From Pantoea cypripedii (GTDB taxonomy: Bacteria; Pseudomonadota; Gammaproteobacteria; Enterobacterales; Enterobacteriaceae), in the NCBI RefSeq assembly GCF_002095535.1, contig NZ_MLJI01000002.1, positions 1,139,752-1,203,751 of the forward strand: a stretch of 64,000 nucleotides of DNA, written 5' to 3'. The position numbers and the translations under genes are program-made. Shown piece after piece: positions 43,299 through 54,400 of the stretch (the first letter of the stretch is position 1; each line of letters begins with the position of its first letter). Below the pieces are notes generated by a model that had not been told where the DNA came from, searched no databases, and worked only from the letters and a program-made list of their open reading frames with translations.

Positions 43299-46200
43299 AG
43301 TCTGGACCATTTACGGCGGGGACATGTGGCGGCAGGTGTTTAACGGCGTGGTCACCATCATCGGCTCGGATACGTTCAGCACGCTGAAGCGCATCGTCGG
43401 GCTGTTCGGCGTGCTGGGCGTGATGTTCAGTTTTATCAAATCACGCAACCCGATGGTGTTTCTGCACTGGTTTGCCATCTTTTTTGTCATCACGTCCGTG
43501 CTGCTGGTACCGAAGCGCAGCGTGCAGATTATTGATATCACGGACCCGGCGGCGGTGTACGAAGTGGATAACGTGCCGGCAGGGCTGGCGGCTATCGCCG
43601 GACTGGCGACGGGGGCCGGTTTCGGGGTGGCGCAGCTGTATGACTATGCGCTGGCCCGCCCGGACTCCCTGACCTACACGAAGTCGGGCATGCTGTTTGG
43701 CTCGCAGGTTGTGGCGCAGTCGTCTGACTTCCGCACGCAGAACCCGCAGCTGGCGCAGATGCTCACCGACTACGTGGAAAACTGCGTGGTGGGCGATATT
43801 CTGCTGAACAACAAATACACCGTGGCGCAGCTGCTGAACAGCACCGACCCGCTGACGCTCATCACCAGCAATCCGAGTCCGCTGCGCGGTCTGTACCAGG
43901 ATGCGGGCGGCGGGCGCCAGTTCATCACCTGCCAGCAGGCGGCGGTAGTCATTCAGAACCTGATCGGGTCCGATATCAGCATCGGCGGTACCACCTGGCA
44001 CGCGCTGGCCACGCGTCTGTTCGGCAGCCGGGTAGACGCGAACGCGCTGCTGAGCAGCGCGATGGATGACAGCTATAACTTTTTTTACGCCGGCGGACTG
44101 AGTGCCTCGCAGATTATGCGTAATAACGTTACCAATGCAGCCATCCGGGACGGCTGGAAAGGGTTTGCGGCGCGCTCGTCTGACACGGCCAACCTGCTCA
44201 ACCTGGCCACGGAGTCCAGCCTGACCAAACAGCGCATCAGCTGGGGGGCAGGCGGCGTGATAGCGGCCCGCACCCTGCCGATGTTCCAGTCGCTGATGAT
44301 GCTGGTGCTGATTGGCCTGTTTCCGCTGGTGATTGCGCTGTCGCTGGTCAACCACAGCATTTTCGGGCTGAACACGCTGAAACTCTACGCCGGGGGGTTC
44401 CTGTACTTCCAGATGTGGCCGGTGATGTTTGCCATCCTGAACTCGCTGGCCAACTTCTACCTGCAGTCGAAGACCGGCGGCACGGCGCTGGTGCTGGCGA
44501 ATCAGGACCAGGTGGCGCTGCAGCATTCGGATGCGGCGAACATCGCGGGCTACCTCAGCATGTCGATACCGGTGCTGGCGTTTTTCCTGACGAAAGGCGC
44601 AGCATCGGTGGCGTCGCAGGCAGTGGGTGGCATTATGAGTTCGGCGGCGTTTGCTACCGGCGGGCAGGCGTCCACCACGGCAGACGGCAACTGGTCGTTC
44701 AACAACATGTCGATGGATAACGTCAACGCCAACAAGTTCGACACCAACATGACCCGCCGGTCCGGGCAGCAGGCGTTCCAGACCGGTAACGGCTCGATGC
44801 ACACGCAGACGGCTGACGGACACAGCGTCTATGACACCAGCGGGGCGATATCGAACCTGCCGGTGAATATGCGGCTCAGCGCCCTGGCCAGCAGCGGCTT
44901 CTCCGAGCAGGCGCGCCAGGCGCAGCAGCAGGCGCAGAGCTCGCTGGACGGGTATAATCACAGCGTGACCAGCGGCTTCCAGCAGATGAACCAGCTGACG
45001 CACCAGAGCGGGAACAGCGACAGCGTGACGCAGGGCAGCGACAGCAGCGTGGCCACCAGTGTCAGCCGCGGGGCCAGCAGAATGCAGTCGGCAGTGGAGA
45101 GCTACGCGAAATCGCATAATGTCTCGGAGCAGCAGGCGTATAACCAGCTGATGGATATCACCAACCAGGGGGGGGCGGGTGCCAGAGGCTATGTCAAATT
45201 TGACTCCGGCGACCAGCTGGCCGGTAAGCTCGGTAAGTGGGCCACCGGACTCAGCGCAGGTGGTGAAGGCAGCGTTGACTGGCGTCATACTTCCGGCAGC
45301 TCACACGGTACGCAGGACAGCCATGCCGAGGGCCGCGACAACCGCCACGACCGGAGCAGTCAGGAAGCCCGCGACTTCCGCGAAGGTATGGACATGGTGA
45401 CATCTGCGCGCCTGACCGAGTCGGGCAGCCATACCGACAACCAGTCAGCCTCGCAGGCGCAGCAGTTTGCGGCGACGCTCAACGATGCGAAGAGTCAGTA
45501 CCACCAGTACACGGAGAGCAGTACGCGCAGCCAGGAGTTCAGCCGCATGGCCACGCTGTCGCAGACGCAGAGCGCCAGCCTGGACGCCAACTACAACCAG
45601 GAGTTTGTGGACTGGACGACCGCGAAGTACGGCAGCGACGCACAGAACATCCTGACCAACGTCAGAAGCGCGCAGGGCGCGGCCACCGAGTTTATGCACG
45701 AACGGCTTGAGCCGGAAATCATGCGAAACTACGGTGCGCGGACTGACCAGGTCAGTGGCCAGCCGCTGCAGCCGGCTCAGTCACTGGACGTTCCGGGGGG
45801 AGCGCGGAGTGGTGATGTCGAGAGGGACGGCGTGCCGGAAGCTGTCAGCGGCGGTGCTGTCCGCACGGCGTCTCATCCCAGCCAGCATTCGTCTGTGGAG
45901 AGACACGGCAGCGGCGTCACAGAGGAAAGTGTGCAGGCACGAGAACGTAACCTGACCGCGCCGGGAGGTGCCCCGTCGAAGGCCATGAGCGAAGATTTTC
46001 GCAGTGGCTCACAACGCGTGGGTGAGAAGGCGTCGGGTGCCGGCATTGAAAGTAACGTGGCCAACAAGGTTGCAGCACAAAGATCTGGCCTGATGGAAAC
46101 TGTCAGGGAAAATGACGGCAAAATCGCTGAAAATAAAACCACTGTTCAGACGTCCAGTGATATACTCAGAAATGAGCATCAGGGTGCGGTTAAGAGTCAG

Positions 46201-46320
46201 CAGATAGGCCGGACGGAAGAAGACTTGAGGCAGACTAAGCCTAAAATTGATGATGCTGAAACTGAGCAATTCAAGCTTAAGCTGGAGAAGTTAAGAGCTG
46301 AGCAGAAAAAAGCTTCTTAA
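43291..46320 (+). CDS. traG: Mating-pair stabilisation and entry-exclusion target TraG
   Basis: A 1009-residue inner-membrane protein, longer than F TraG (938). N-terminal membrane segments surround residues about 30-60 and 325-450 (MLVLIGLFPLVIALSLVNHS; YLSMSIPVLAFFLTKGAASV). The long periplasmic C-terminus is Gln/Ser-rich and coiled. In F the C-terminal part both stabilises mating pairs and is recognised by TraS of the recipient. From about 46060 the codon use becomes AT-rich and Lys/Glu-rich, like the following traS gene, which points to joint exchange of the exclusion specificity parts. Confidence 0.94.
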   Translation: MTEVWTIYGGDMWRQVFNGVVTIIGSDTFSTLKRIVGLFGVLGVMFSFIKSRNPMVFLHWFAIFFVITSVLLVPKRSVQIIDITDPAAVYEVDNVPAGLAAIAGLATGAGFGVAQLYDYALARPDSLTYTKSGMLFGSQVVAQSSDFRTQNPQLAQMLTDYVENCVVGDILLNNKYTVAQLLNSTDPLTLITSNPSPLRGLYQDAGGGRQFITCQQAAVVIQNLIGSDISIGGTTWHALATRLFGSRVDANALLSSAMDDSYNFFYAGGLSASQIMRNNVTNAAIRDGWKGFAARSSDTANLLNLATESSLTKQRISWGAGGVIAARTLPMFQSLMMLVLIGLFPLVIALSLVNHSIFGLNTLKLYAGGFLYFQMWPVMFAILNSLANFYLQSKTGGTALVLANQDQVALQHSDAANIAGYLSMSIPVLAFFLTKGAASVASQAVGGIMSSAAFATGGQASTTADGNWSFNNMSMDNVNANKFDTNMTRRSGQQAFQTGNGSMHTQTADGHSVYDTSGAISNLPVNMRLSALASSGFSEQARQAQQQAQSSLDGYNHSVTSGFQQMNQLTHQSGNSDSVTQGSDSSVATSVSRGASRMQSAVESYAKSHNVSEQQAYNQLMDITNQGGAGARGYVKFDSGDQLAGKLGKWATGLSAGGEGSVDWRHTSGSSHGTQDSHAEGRDNRHDRSSQEARDFREGMDMVTSARLTESGSHTDNQSASQAQQFAATLNDAKSQYHQYTESSTRSQEFSRMATLSQTQSASLDANYNQEFVDWTTAKYGSDAQNILTNVRSAQGAATEFMHERLEPEIMRNYGARTDQVSGQPLQPAQSLDVPGGARSGDVERDGVPEAVSGGAVRTASHPSQHSSVERHGSGVTEESVQARERNLTAPGGAPSKAMSEDFRSGSQRVGEKASGAGIESNVANKVAAQRSGLMETVRENDGKIAENKTTVQTSSDILRNEHQGAVKSQQIGRTEEDLRQTKPKIDDAETEQFKLKLEKLRAEQKKAS

Positions 46321-46344
46321 TTAAACTATTTAATGTGAGGGAAT

Positions 46345-46914
46345 ATGAGTAATTTCACAATGACTAAGGTCGATGATGATGTTTCCATGCTCATTGAGAG
46401 TTTGAGTTCAAGCAATCGCTTGATTCCCTCATCATTACGGTTGTTAAAACTGAGCTTTGTAGTACCGGCAATTGCTTTAATTGCAGCATTCATGAGTGAT
46501 GTTATTGGCTACGCGAGTTTGTCTGATTCACAGTTTTCACTACAAGGGTACTATTTTTACTTTCTAAGTGATGGTTGGGCTGTAGTTGTCCCAACCCTAT
46601 TGATTGGACTACTTTTTGCTTTTATGACTTACAATAATCTCATGCTGTACATGGCCGTACCTGAAAATGCTCGGCGTAATTCATTAGTTCTTAGCCATCT
46701 ACGTAAAATTGCCAAACGAACAGTGAATGTTTTTCTGCTTCTTATGTTTGTTTCAGCAATCTTATCCGTATTTAAAGCTTGGGCCGCACTTGCGATCCCA
46801 GCTTTAGAGTTCGCCTTATTATTTGCAGTGAATATGATTGTTGGTGCTGAAATCAATCGCCTCGGAGCAGGTCTGGCTCTGGAAAAAATCAGCAATCTAA
46901 TCAAAAAGATTTAA
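46345..46914 (+). CDS. traS: TraS-like entry-exclusion protein
   Basis: A 189-residue inner-membrane protein with about four hydrophobic segments (LSFVVPAIALIAAFMSDVIG; WAVVVPTLLIGLLFAFMTYN; VNVFLLLMFVSAILSVF; ALEFALLFAVNMIVGAEINR). Place between traG and traT, size and topology match TraS, which in a recipient blocks DNA entry by recognising TraG. Sequence identity to F TraS is not evident, as expected for a specificity gene. The gene is clearly richer in A and T than its neighbours. GTGAGGGAAT precedes the ATG. Confidence 0.8.
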   Translation: MSNFTMTKVDDDVSMLIESLSSSNRLIPSSLRLLKLSFVVPAIALIAAFMSDVIGYASLSDSQFSLQGYYFYFLSDGWAVVVPTLLIGLLFAFMTYNNLMLYMAVPENARRNSLVLSHLRKIAKRTVNVFLLLMFVSAILSVFKAWAALAIPALEFALLFAVNMIVGAEINRLGAGLALEKISNLIKKI

Positions 46915-47043
46915 GTTCTCACAGCATCTGCCGATATTCCCTTCCGGCACTCTGACGGAAGGGTTCTCTCCGTAAACTCCCATTAAATCAGCGTGCCCCG
47001 GGGCGTGCCTGTCCCGCTTTTCCCGTTCAACAAGGATACGTAA

Positions 47044-47775
47044 ATGAAAAAACGCAATGTATTTGTGGCGGCCATTGCTGCTGCCTCCCTGTTACTGTCC
47101 GGCTGTGGTGCCATGAGCACTGCCATCAAAAAGCGCAATCTCGAAGTCAAAACTCAGATGAGCCAGACCGTCTGGCTGGAGCCGTCCAGTCAGAAAACGG
47201 TTTATCTGCAGGTGCGTAATACCTCCGATAAAGACATGAGCGATCTGCAGACCCTGCTGGCGCAGGATCTTCAGGCGAAAGGCTATACCGTGACGTCTTC
47301 TCCGGATGCCGCGTACTACTGGATTCAGGCCAACGTGCTGAAGGCGGATAAAATGGACCTGCGTGAGTCACAGGGCTTCCTCTCCAGCGGGTATGAAGGG
47401 GCCGCAATGGGCGCGGCGCTGGGCAGCGGCATTACTGCTTACAACAGTAACTCCGGCGGTGCCATCCTCGGCGTCGGACTGGCAGCCGGTCTGGCCGGTA
47501 TGGCAGCTGATGCGATGGTCGAGGACGTGAACTACACAATGGTGACCGATCTGCAGATTTCAGAGCGCAGCAAAGCGTCCGTGACCACCGATAACGTGGC
47601 GGCGCTGCGGCAGGGAACGTCCGGTATCAAGCTGCAGACCAGCAGCGAGGAGGGTAACCGTATGAAATACCAGACCCGCGTCGTGTCAAACGCCAACAAG
47701 GTCAACCTGAAGTTTGAGGAAGCGAAGCCGGTGCTGGAAGCCCAGCTGGCGAAGTCGGTTGCCGGGATTATGTAA
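47044..47775 (+). CDS. traT: Surface-exclusion lipoprotein TraT
   Basis: A 243-residue outer-membrane lipoprotein. Lipobox LLSGC with Cys21. It is very close to F TraT ([20 protein letters not shown]; the glycine-rich [19 protein letters not shown]). TraT reduces mating with cells that already carry the plasmid and also gives serum resistance. An intergenic gap of 129 bases before it suggests an own promoter, as known in F. Confidence 0.97.
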   Translation: MKKRNVFVAAIAAASLLLSGCGAMSTAIKKRNLEVKTQMSQTVWLEPSSQKTVYLQVRNTSDKDMSDLQTLLAQDLQAKGYTVTSSPDAAYYWIQANVLKADKMDLRESQGFLSSGYEGAAMGAALGSGITAYNSNSGGAILGVGLAAGLAGMAADAMVEDVNYTMVTDLQISERSKASVTTDNVAALRQGTSGIKLQTSSEEGNRMKYQTRVVSNANKVNLKFEEAKPVLEAQLAKSVAGIM

Positions 47776-47856
47776 GTCACCCTGAGCGGCACCCCGGTGC
47801 CGTTTCTATGATTATATATGGTACTGTTTCACGACATTCACTCACAGGGATCAGCA

Positions 47857-48156
47857 ATGCACAGGAAGGCCGGAACACTGAAAGAGTTACTGCCCCCGTG
47901 GTTTACCTGCGTACTGCTGAGTATTCCCTTTACGGTGCTGATTCTGGCTGTCACGCAGGAGCATGCGCCCGGGATCTTCCTGTCCATTGTGCAGAAGGCA
48001 GTGGCTCAGGACGCTATGCCGGTAGACGTGCATTTCGTGGTGGTTCTCATGCTGGCCTTTTTGCTGTATGTGCTGCTGGCGTGCATCGCCGGGCTGGTCA
48101 TCGGAATGTTACTTAACGTTGTACTCCGGTTTATCTGGCGTCTTGCAGAGCACTGA
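47857..48156 (+). CDS. Hypothetical membrane protein
   Basis: A 99-residue protein with two membrane segments (WFTCVLLSIPFTVLILAVTQ and FVVVLMLAFLLYVLLACIAG). ATG 47857 is preceded by ACAGGGATC; a longer start at 47818 is in frame. Between traT and traD F has few genes, so this is an accessory insertion. Confidence 0.6.
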   Translation: MHRKAGTLKELLPPWFTCVLLSIPFTVLILAVTQEHAPGIFLSIVQKAVAQDAMPVDVHFVVVLMLAFLLYVLLACIAGLVIGMLLNVVLRFIWRLAEH

Positions 48157-48517
48157 AAAATGGATTATTACTTTTCAGCCGGGCCCACCACACCGGCCAC
48201 AGGTGTCTTCCTGTAAGAGGGGTACACGCTTCTCACCGGATAACTGACGACCTGTACTCCCCCTGTCCGCCCCCTGTACTGCGGACAAAACAGGACGGCA
48301 CCCACACCACAGGTGCCGTCCTCCTCCCGTTTCCGGGGATCATCACGCTTTTTCTGACCGCATCAGCCTGCCCGGGCGGTGCGTAAGTGCCGTATGTCTT
48401 ATCCGTGACGTTTCGCCTCCTCGCACAGGTGCCGCCGGCGCCTGTGACTGTGGCGGGCGTTACGGGTGTGATTAACGTCAGTCTGTTCCTGTATTCATCA
48501 TCCATTAAGGAGTTTTT
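48157..48517 (+). terminator. Non-coding stretch with a strong hairpin at 48292-48322
   Basis: No gene is supported here. AGGACGGCACC (48292-48302) and GGTGCCGTCCT (48312-48322) form a perfect 11-base stem with a nine-base loop. CCTCCCGTTT follows, so it may be a terminator or an RNA-processing barrier between the traT and traD units. Confidence 0.55.
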
Positions 48518-48826
48518 ATGCTGCAGAATCACGGTGCGGTCCGCACCCTCATTGCCTGGTTTACCCTGTTTTTCGCGTGGAGTGCCTCTGTACTCTGGTT
48601 TCACGGTGTGATGCTGATGAAATTTATGATGAGCAACAGCAGCCTGTTTGCGTATGACCTTGCGCTGCGCAGTACCGGTACCCTGTTACCGGACGGTATC
48701 CCGCTGCTGCTGCTGACCTTTATGGTGCTCGCCGCCGGCGCGGTGCTGGCCACGGGGTCACTGGCGGCGGTTTCACTCCTCCGGCCCTCCCGCCGTCAGG
48801 CTGCTCATTTTTCCCGCGCTGCATAA
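48518..48826 (+). CDS. Hypothetical membrane protein before traD
   Basis: A 102-residue protein with two or three hydrophobic segments (LIAWFTLFFAWSASVLWFHG; GIPLLLLTFMVLAAGAVLAT). TAAGGAG precedes the ATG. Unknown family; likely in the traD transcript. Confidence 0.6.
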   Translation: MLQNHGAVRTLIAWFTLFFAWSASVLWFHGVMLMKFMMSNSSLFAYDLALRSTGTLLPDGIPLLLLTFMVLAAGAVLATGSLAAVSLLRPSRRQAAHFSRAA

Positions 48827-48947
48827 CGTACCCGCGACCTTTTTCATCCCTGACGGGCCCGGCTGCGGCCCGCCTCTCACGTTTTATCCGTAACGACAGT
48901 CTGCCCTGAACCGGGCGGACTGCACCTGCGCGTTATCCGGAGTTTTT

Positions 48948-51455
48948 ATGAGCTTTACCCCGAAAAACCTCACGCAGGGCGGTCAGATGACGGCCTACCG
49001 CCTGCGCATGTTTGGTCAGGTCAGCAACTGGATATTTCACTGGATACTGCTGCTGTTCATTGCCGCCGTGGCGCTGCTGTTCTGGCTGACCACGCCCGAC
49101 GACGTGCTGCGAAACGGCTTCTGGTACTGGGCCGCGTGGCCGTCACATTCGCTGCTGGGGCTCGCCCCCGGCACAACCACGGCCACCTGGGACATCCTCT
49201 GGCATTGCGGTGACGGGACGTCGGTGTGCACCACGAAAATGACCCCGGTACAGCTGCTGGCCGACCCGTGGATGCAGGCAATGGGGGACGCGTTTGTGGC
49301 CAGCCTGAAATTTCTGGCGACGGTCTGCGGCATCACGGCCTTTGCCCTGTGGTGCCTGATCGCCTGGTTCGTGGGGCGCATCGGGAAAAAGGAGAGCGAG
49401 GACGAGTTCATCTCCGGCATGACGCTGACCGACCAGCCAAAAGAAGTGAACCGTCTGCTGAAGAAGGCGGGAGAGAAGTCCGACCTGCAGATTGGCGGGC
49501 TGCATATGGTGAAGAACGCCGAGGTGATGAACTTCCTCATCCACGGCACCATCGGTGTCGGTAAGTCCACGCTCATCCGCTGGCTGCTGGACTACATCCG
49601 TCGCCGCGGTGACCGCGCCATTATCTACGACTCCGGCGGCACCTTCATTGAAACGCACTACAACCCGCGCCGCGACAAAATCCTCAACCCGCACGACAGC
49701 CGCTGTGAAAACTGGGTGCTGTGGCGCGAGTGTCGGGAAGTGGTTGATTACGAGAACCTGACGGCGGCGCTGATGCCGGTGGAGGGGGACTCTGATCCGT
49801 TCTGGGTGTCTTCCTCTCGCACCATCTTCAGCGACGGTGCGATGCAGTTCGCGGCCGACCCGGCGCGCAGCATTGAGACGTTCCTGAAGACCCTGCTCTC
49901 CATCGACCTGAAAAGCCTGCGCGAATTTCTGAAGAACACGCCGTCGGCCAACCTGGTCGAGGAAAAAATCGAGAAGACGGCCATCTCCATTCGTTCGGTG
50001 CTCACCAACTACGCCAAATCGCTGCGTTATCTGCAGGGGCTGGATAAAGAGGGCAAGCCGGAGTTCAGCATCCGGGAATGGATGACCAGTCCGCAGTACG
50101 ACAGCAGCTGGCTGTTTATCTCCACCACGGCCCGCCACCGCAGGGCGGTGCGTCCGCTGATTTCCATGTGGCTGTCGCTGGCCACGCTGCTGCTGCAGAG
50201 CATGGGCGAGAACAGCGAGCGCCGCGTGTGGTTCGTCGGTGATGAAATCGCCAGCCTGCAGAAAATCCCCGAGCTCAACGAAACGCTGGCGGAGGCGCGC
50301 AAGTTCGGCGGCTGTTTCGTGCTGGGCGTCCAGAACATCCCGCAGCTGGTGCACATCTACGGCCGCGAGATGGCCAAAGCCATTTTCGACCTGCTGAACA
50401 CCCGCGCTTACGGGCGCTCACCGAGTGCGGAGGTGGCGAAGATGGTGGAGGAGGAACTGGGTCATCAGCGCCGGCGCGAGGCGCGTGAGCAGAACAGTTA
50501 CGGTCTGGATCAGGTGCGTGACGGTATCTCCATCAGCAAAGACAAGGTCAATGACCCCGTCGTGGACTACGACCTGATCATGAAAATGCCGAACCTGCGC
50601 TTTTACGTGCGCCTGCCGGGTGAGTATCCGGTGGTGAAGCTCAGCCTGAAATACCGGAAGCAGAAAAAGTCTCATCGGGCGCTCATTGAGCGCGACTTCC
50701 GCGACCGCCTCAGCCCGGAACTTGAAGCGATTATTACCGGCAACGAACGTGCGACCACCGCGGCGCATATCCGCTTCCCGACCGGCGAGGAAATTCTGGA
50801 GGGCAGCCACAGTCAGGCAGCAGAGAATAAAACCTCCGCTGTCAGCCGTTCTGAGAAACCTTCCTCTCACTCACGCACAGACAAACCCGCCGGGGCACCT
50901 TTGACACCTGCATCACTGTCTGCTGCAGGGAAACCCGTCATGGCAGCCAGCCCGGCCGCTGAAGACAGGGCAGTTACGGTATCTCCGGAGAGCCCCGGGG
51001 GACCGGTCATTCATGCAGATAACGACGCCGGCGGAAGCAGTGCGACCGTTTTGCCGGCCAATGTCCGCCGTCTCACTCCCCGTTTGCCTCCTGCCAGAAC
51101 TCCTGCTGTCGCTACGCCAGTGCCGGCAGCAGGAATGCCTGCACTGGACCGTATTCGCCGTCTTCAGGATCGCAACAGCACCGGAGGCAGTGAGGAGGAC
51201 AGCAGCACGCCAGCAGGTGAAACCCCCGAACTGCACATGCTGGCGGATAAAGACGAAGCGGGTCAGCTGACAGTCCGCACCGCCGGTTACAGGAAAACAG
51301 ACCCGGAGAGCCGTGAAGAAGCGTATGCCGCGCAGTACGGCAGGGCAAATCAGCAGATGGCGGATGAGGAGCTGAACATCCTGCGCCATCGCGAAGATGA
51401 CGAAACGTATCAGGCCATGAGCCAGCATCATGAACCCGGAGGACATGAGCGATGA
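48948..51455 (+). CDS. traD: Conjugative coupling protein TraD
   Basis: An 835-residue hexameric ATPase that delivers the relaxosome to the secretion channel. Two N-terminal membrane segments (WIFHWILLLFIAAVALLFWL and FLATVCGITAFALWCLIAWF) frame a periplasmic loop. Walker A is HGTIGVGKSTLIRWL (G at residue 200); Walker B is RRVWFVGDEIASLQ. The C-terminal tail from about residue 600 is Pro/Ser-rich and makes this protein about 120 residues longer than F TraD (717). The last residues contact TraM in F. Overlaps traI by four bases. Confidence 0.96.
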   Translation: MSFTPKNLTQGGQMTAYRLRMFGQVSNWIFHWILLLFIAAVALLFWLTTPDDVLRNGFWYWAAWPSHSLLGLAPGTTTATWDILWHCGDGTSVCTTKMTPVQLLADPWMQAMGDAFVASLKFLATVCGITAFALWCLIAWFVGRIGKKESEDEFISGMTLTDQPKEVNRLLKKAGEKSDLQIGGLHMVKNAEVMNFLIHGTIGVGKSTLIRWLLDYIRRRGDRAIIYDSGGTFIETHYNPRRDKILNPHDSRCENWVLWRECREVVDYENLTAALMPVEGDSDPFWVSSSRTIFSDGAMQFAADPARSIETFLKTLLSIDLKSLREFLKNTPSANLVEEKIEKTAISIRSVLTNYAKSLRYLQGLDKEGKPEFSIREWMTSPQYDSSWLFISTTARHRRAVRPLISMWLSLATLLLQSMGENSERRVWFVGDEIASLQKIPELNETLAEARKFGGCFVLGVQNIPQLVHIYGREMAKAIFDLLNTRAYGRSPSAEVAKMVEEELGHQRRREAREQNSYGLDQVRDGISISKDKVNDPVVDYDLIMKMPNLRFYVRLPGEYPVVKLSLKYRKQKKSHRALIERDFRDRLSPELEAIITGNERATTAAHIRFPTGEEILEGSHSQAAENKTSAVSRSEKPSSHSRTDKPAGAPLTPASLSAAGKPVMAASPAAEDRAVTVSPESPGGPVIHADNDAGGSSATVLPANVRRLTPRLPPARTPAVATPVPAAGMPALDRIRRLQDRNSTGGSEEDSSTPAGETPELHMLADKDEAGQLTVRTAGYRKTDPESREEAYAAQYGRANQQMADEELNILRHREDDETYQAMSQHHEPGGHER

Positions 51456-54400
51456 TGACCGTTGCACCGGTTGCGTCCGCCGCGGACGCGGCCGGTTACT
51501 ACAGCAGCAAGGATAACTACTATTTCCTGGACGATCTGCAGAGCCAGTGGCTGGGCGAAGGTGCCCGTGAACTGGGTCTGGAAGGCCCGGTGGACCTGGA
51601 CACCTTTACCGCCGTACTGCACGGAAAGCTGCCCAACGGGGTGGAAATGGGTAAGGAAGTGCAGGGCAGTCACGTTCACCGCCCCGGACATGACCTGACG
51701 TTTTCGGCCCCGAAAAGCATCTCCATGCTCATTCTGGCCGGAGGGGATAAACGTCTGCTGGCCGCCCACCATGAGGCGGTAAAGGAAACGCTGGCTCTGG
51801 TTGAGCAGATGGTCAGCGCCCGTGACACCCGGGACGGGGTGACCCGCATCGCGGCGACCGGGAAAATGGTGGCCGCCCTGTTCACGCACGACACCTCACG
51901 TAATCTTGACCCGCAGATCCACACCCATGCGGTGCTGGCCAACGTGACAGAGCTGGAGGGGAAGTGGAAGGCGCTGGCCACGGACACCATTCACGGGGCC
52001 GGGTTTATCGAAACCCTTTACCGCTATCAGGTGTCATTCGGGAAGCTGTACCGCACCGCGCTGAAGGGCAAAACCGAGGCGCTGGGGTATGAGACGGAAC
52101 TCACCGGCGGAAAGCATGAGCTGTGGGAAGTGAAAGGTTTCACCGACGCTGTACTGGAGGAGTTTTCCTCCCGGCACCGCGAAATCAGCGCGCGCGTGGG
52201 TGATGAAGCTTCACTGAAAAGCCGCGACGTGGCGGCGCTTGACACCCGGCGGCCCAAACAGGATATCAGCCGCCTGGATGACGGCCCGTCTGCCCCGAAG
52301 GGGGAACAACCGGCTTCTGCCCCGGCAGAATACGACCGGTCTCCGGATACGGTGACAACCGGCGGAGTGGTGCAGCCGGATGCGGTCAGCCGTTCCGGTT
52401 CACCCGGAAAGAGCGCGTCAGACGTGGCTGACGGTCGTGAAGCCGTCCCCTCCGGTCAGCCGGCGAAAACGTTGTCAGCGGAGGAGGGTCCGGCACAGGA
52501 GACGCCGTCGTCCGGGGAGCATCCGGGCGGCCCCGGCGGTATGGATGAGCAGGGCCGTTCTGCCCCCGCTGCTGAGCAGGAACCTCCCATCGAAAAACCG
52601 GAAACCCCGGACGGTCGTGCCCGCCTGAAAGCGCGCTGGCAGCGTCAGATGGACAGCGTGGATTTTGATATTCAGGGGGTGATGCGTGATGCCCGTGAAC
52701 GCGAGGCGGCACGGACGGAGCCCGGAGAGGAACCGCCCCTGCCGGGGGAAGTGATGGACGCCGTGCGCACCGCCATTTCGGTACTGAGTGACAGCCGGAC
52801 GCGCTTTACTTACGGTGACCTGCTGCTGACGGCCCACCAGGCCGGTGAGCAGCAGCACAGTATCCCGGAGTTGCGCCGTGCGCTGGACCGGGCCATCAGT
52901 GACAACCTGCTGGCCCCGCTGGACGGGGATAAAGGCGTGTTCACCTCCCACATTCACCTGCTGGATGAGCTGTCCGTGCAGTCACTGGCGGCCGATATCA
53001 TAAAGGAGAACCGCGTGGTGCGTTTCCGCGAGCCGGATACCGCCACGCCAGACCACCTGAAGCAGGCGGAAAGGGCAACCATCGCTATCCTGAGCGCCCC
53101 GGCGTCGGTACAGCGCCTGCGTGATACGGTGGAGGAACTGGTGACAATGTCACGGGATAACGGCCGGGAAGTCAGCGTCCTGGCCTCGGGTGCCGAACGC
53201 GCCCTGACCCTCGGCAAATCGGCGCTGCTGAAAGATACCCTTCTGCAGCGCAGCCGCGTGACGGAGAAAACCTTCAGCCTGGCGCCCCGGAGCACGCTGA
53301 TTATTGAGGGAGCGGAGAAGCTGGGGCTGAAGGAGATGCTGGTCCTGACCGGCGAGGCGCGGGAGAAGAACGCCCAGCTGCTGTTTCTCGACAGCGCCGG
53401 CCGCCAGTCGAACACGAATGCCCTGTCGGTGCTGGCCTCGGCCGGTGTTGAACGCCTCAGCCTGACGGCCCCCGGACCGGGGCTGGAGGCGCGCGTTTTC
53501 AGCATTCAGGACAAACGTGACCGCTACCGTGCGCTGGCAGAGCGCTTTACCGACCTGAGCGGCCCGGACAATACGGTTACGGCGGCCGTGACCGGCGCGC
53601 GTGAACAGCAGCAGCTGACGGGGTACATCCGCGATGCGCTGCAGAATGCCGGGAAGCTCGGCCGGGACACCGTGCAGGTGGAGGCGCGCACGCCGGTCTT
53701 CATCACGGCGAAGGAGCGGAAGCTGCCGGCGTCGTACCGGCCGGGAATGGTGCTGGAAGACCGCAGCGACCGTCAGGAAATCCGTCACTACATGATTGAC
53801 CGGGTACATGACGACACCCGCATGCTGTCGCTTATCGACGGCGACGGCGTGCTGAGCCGGGTAAAACTCAGCACGCTCACCGCCGACTGGCGTCTGTTCA
53901 CCCGGGAACAGCTGAGTATCGCGCAGGGTGAGCAGCTGTTCGCCCTCGCCGCAGACCGGTCTGCCGGGCTGAAAGCGCGTGACCGTCTGACCGTCACGGC
54001 GCTGGAGAACGGGGGGATGACGGTGATGCGGGAGGGGCAGCAGAAGCCGCTGCGCATCGCCACGGACCGTCCCCTGTACGTCACCCACGGATACGTCAGC
54101 GCGCCGGGCGCGCGGGATAACGAACGGGGCACGGTGCTGGCGAGCCTGAGCAGCCGGGAGCTGTCAGTCAACATGATGAACGCCCTGGCACAGTCCGGCA
54201 CTGAGGCCGAAATTTTTACCGGAGAGGCGCTGAACCGGGCGGAGGAGAAGATGATGCGGCTGCGCACCGGCCGTTCCCCGGTGGCGCTGGTCAGACAGGC
54301 CAGCGGCCGGGAGGAGGTCAGCGACGCGCTGGAGACGCTGAACGCGAACCTGCTGACGGATGCGGAGAAGGCCGTATCCCGCGCCGTGGCGCAGATGCGC

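Noticed and set aside
43441..45288. Minus-strand open frame of 615 codons opposite traG
   Set aside because: GC-rich coding DNA often leaves long antisense frames. The plus strand encodes recognisable TraG, and the antisense translation is His/Arg/Gln-rich and unlike a protein.
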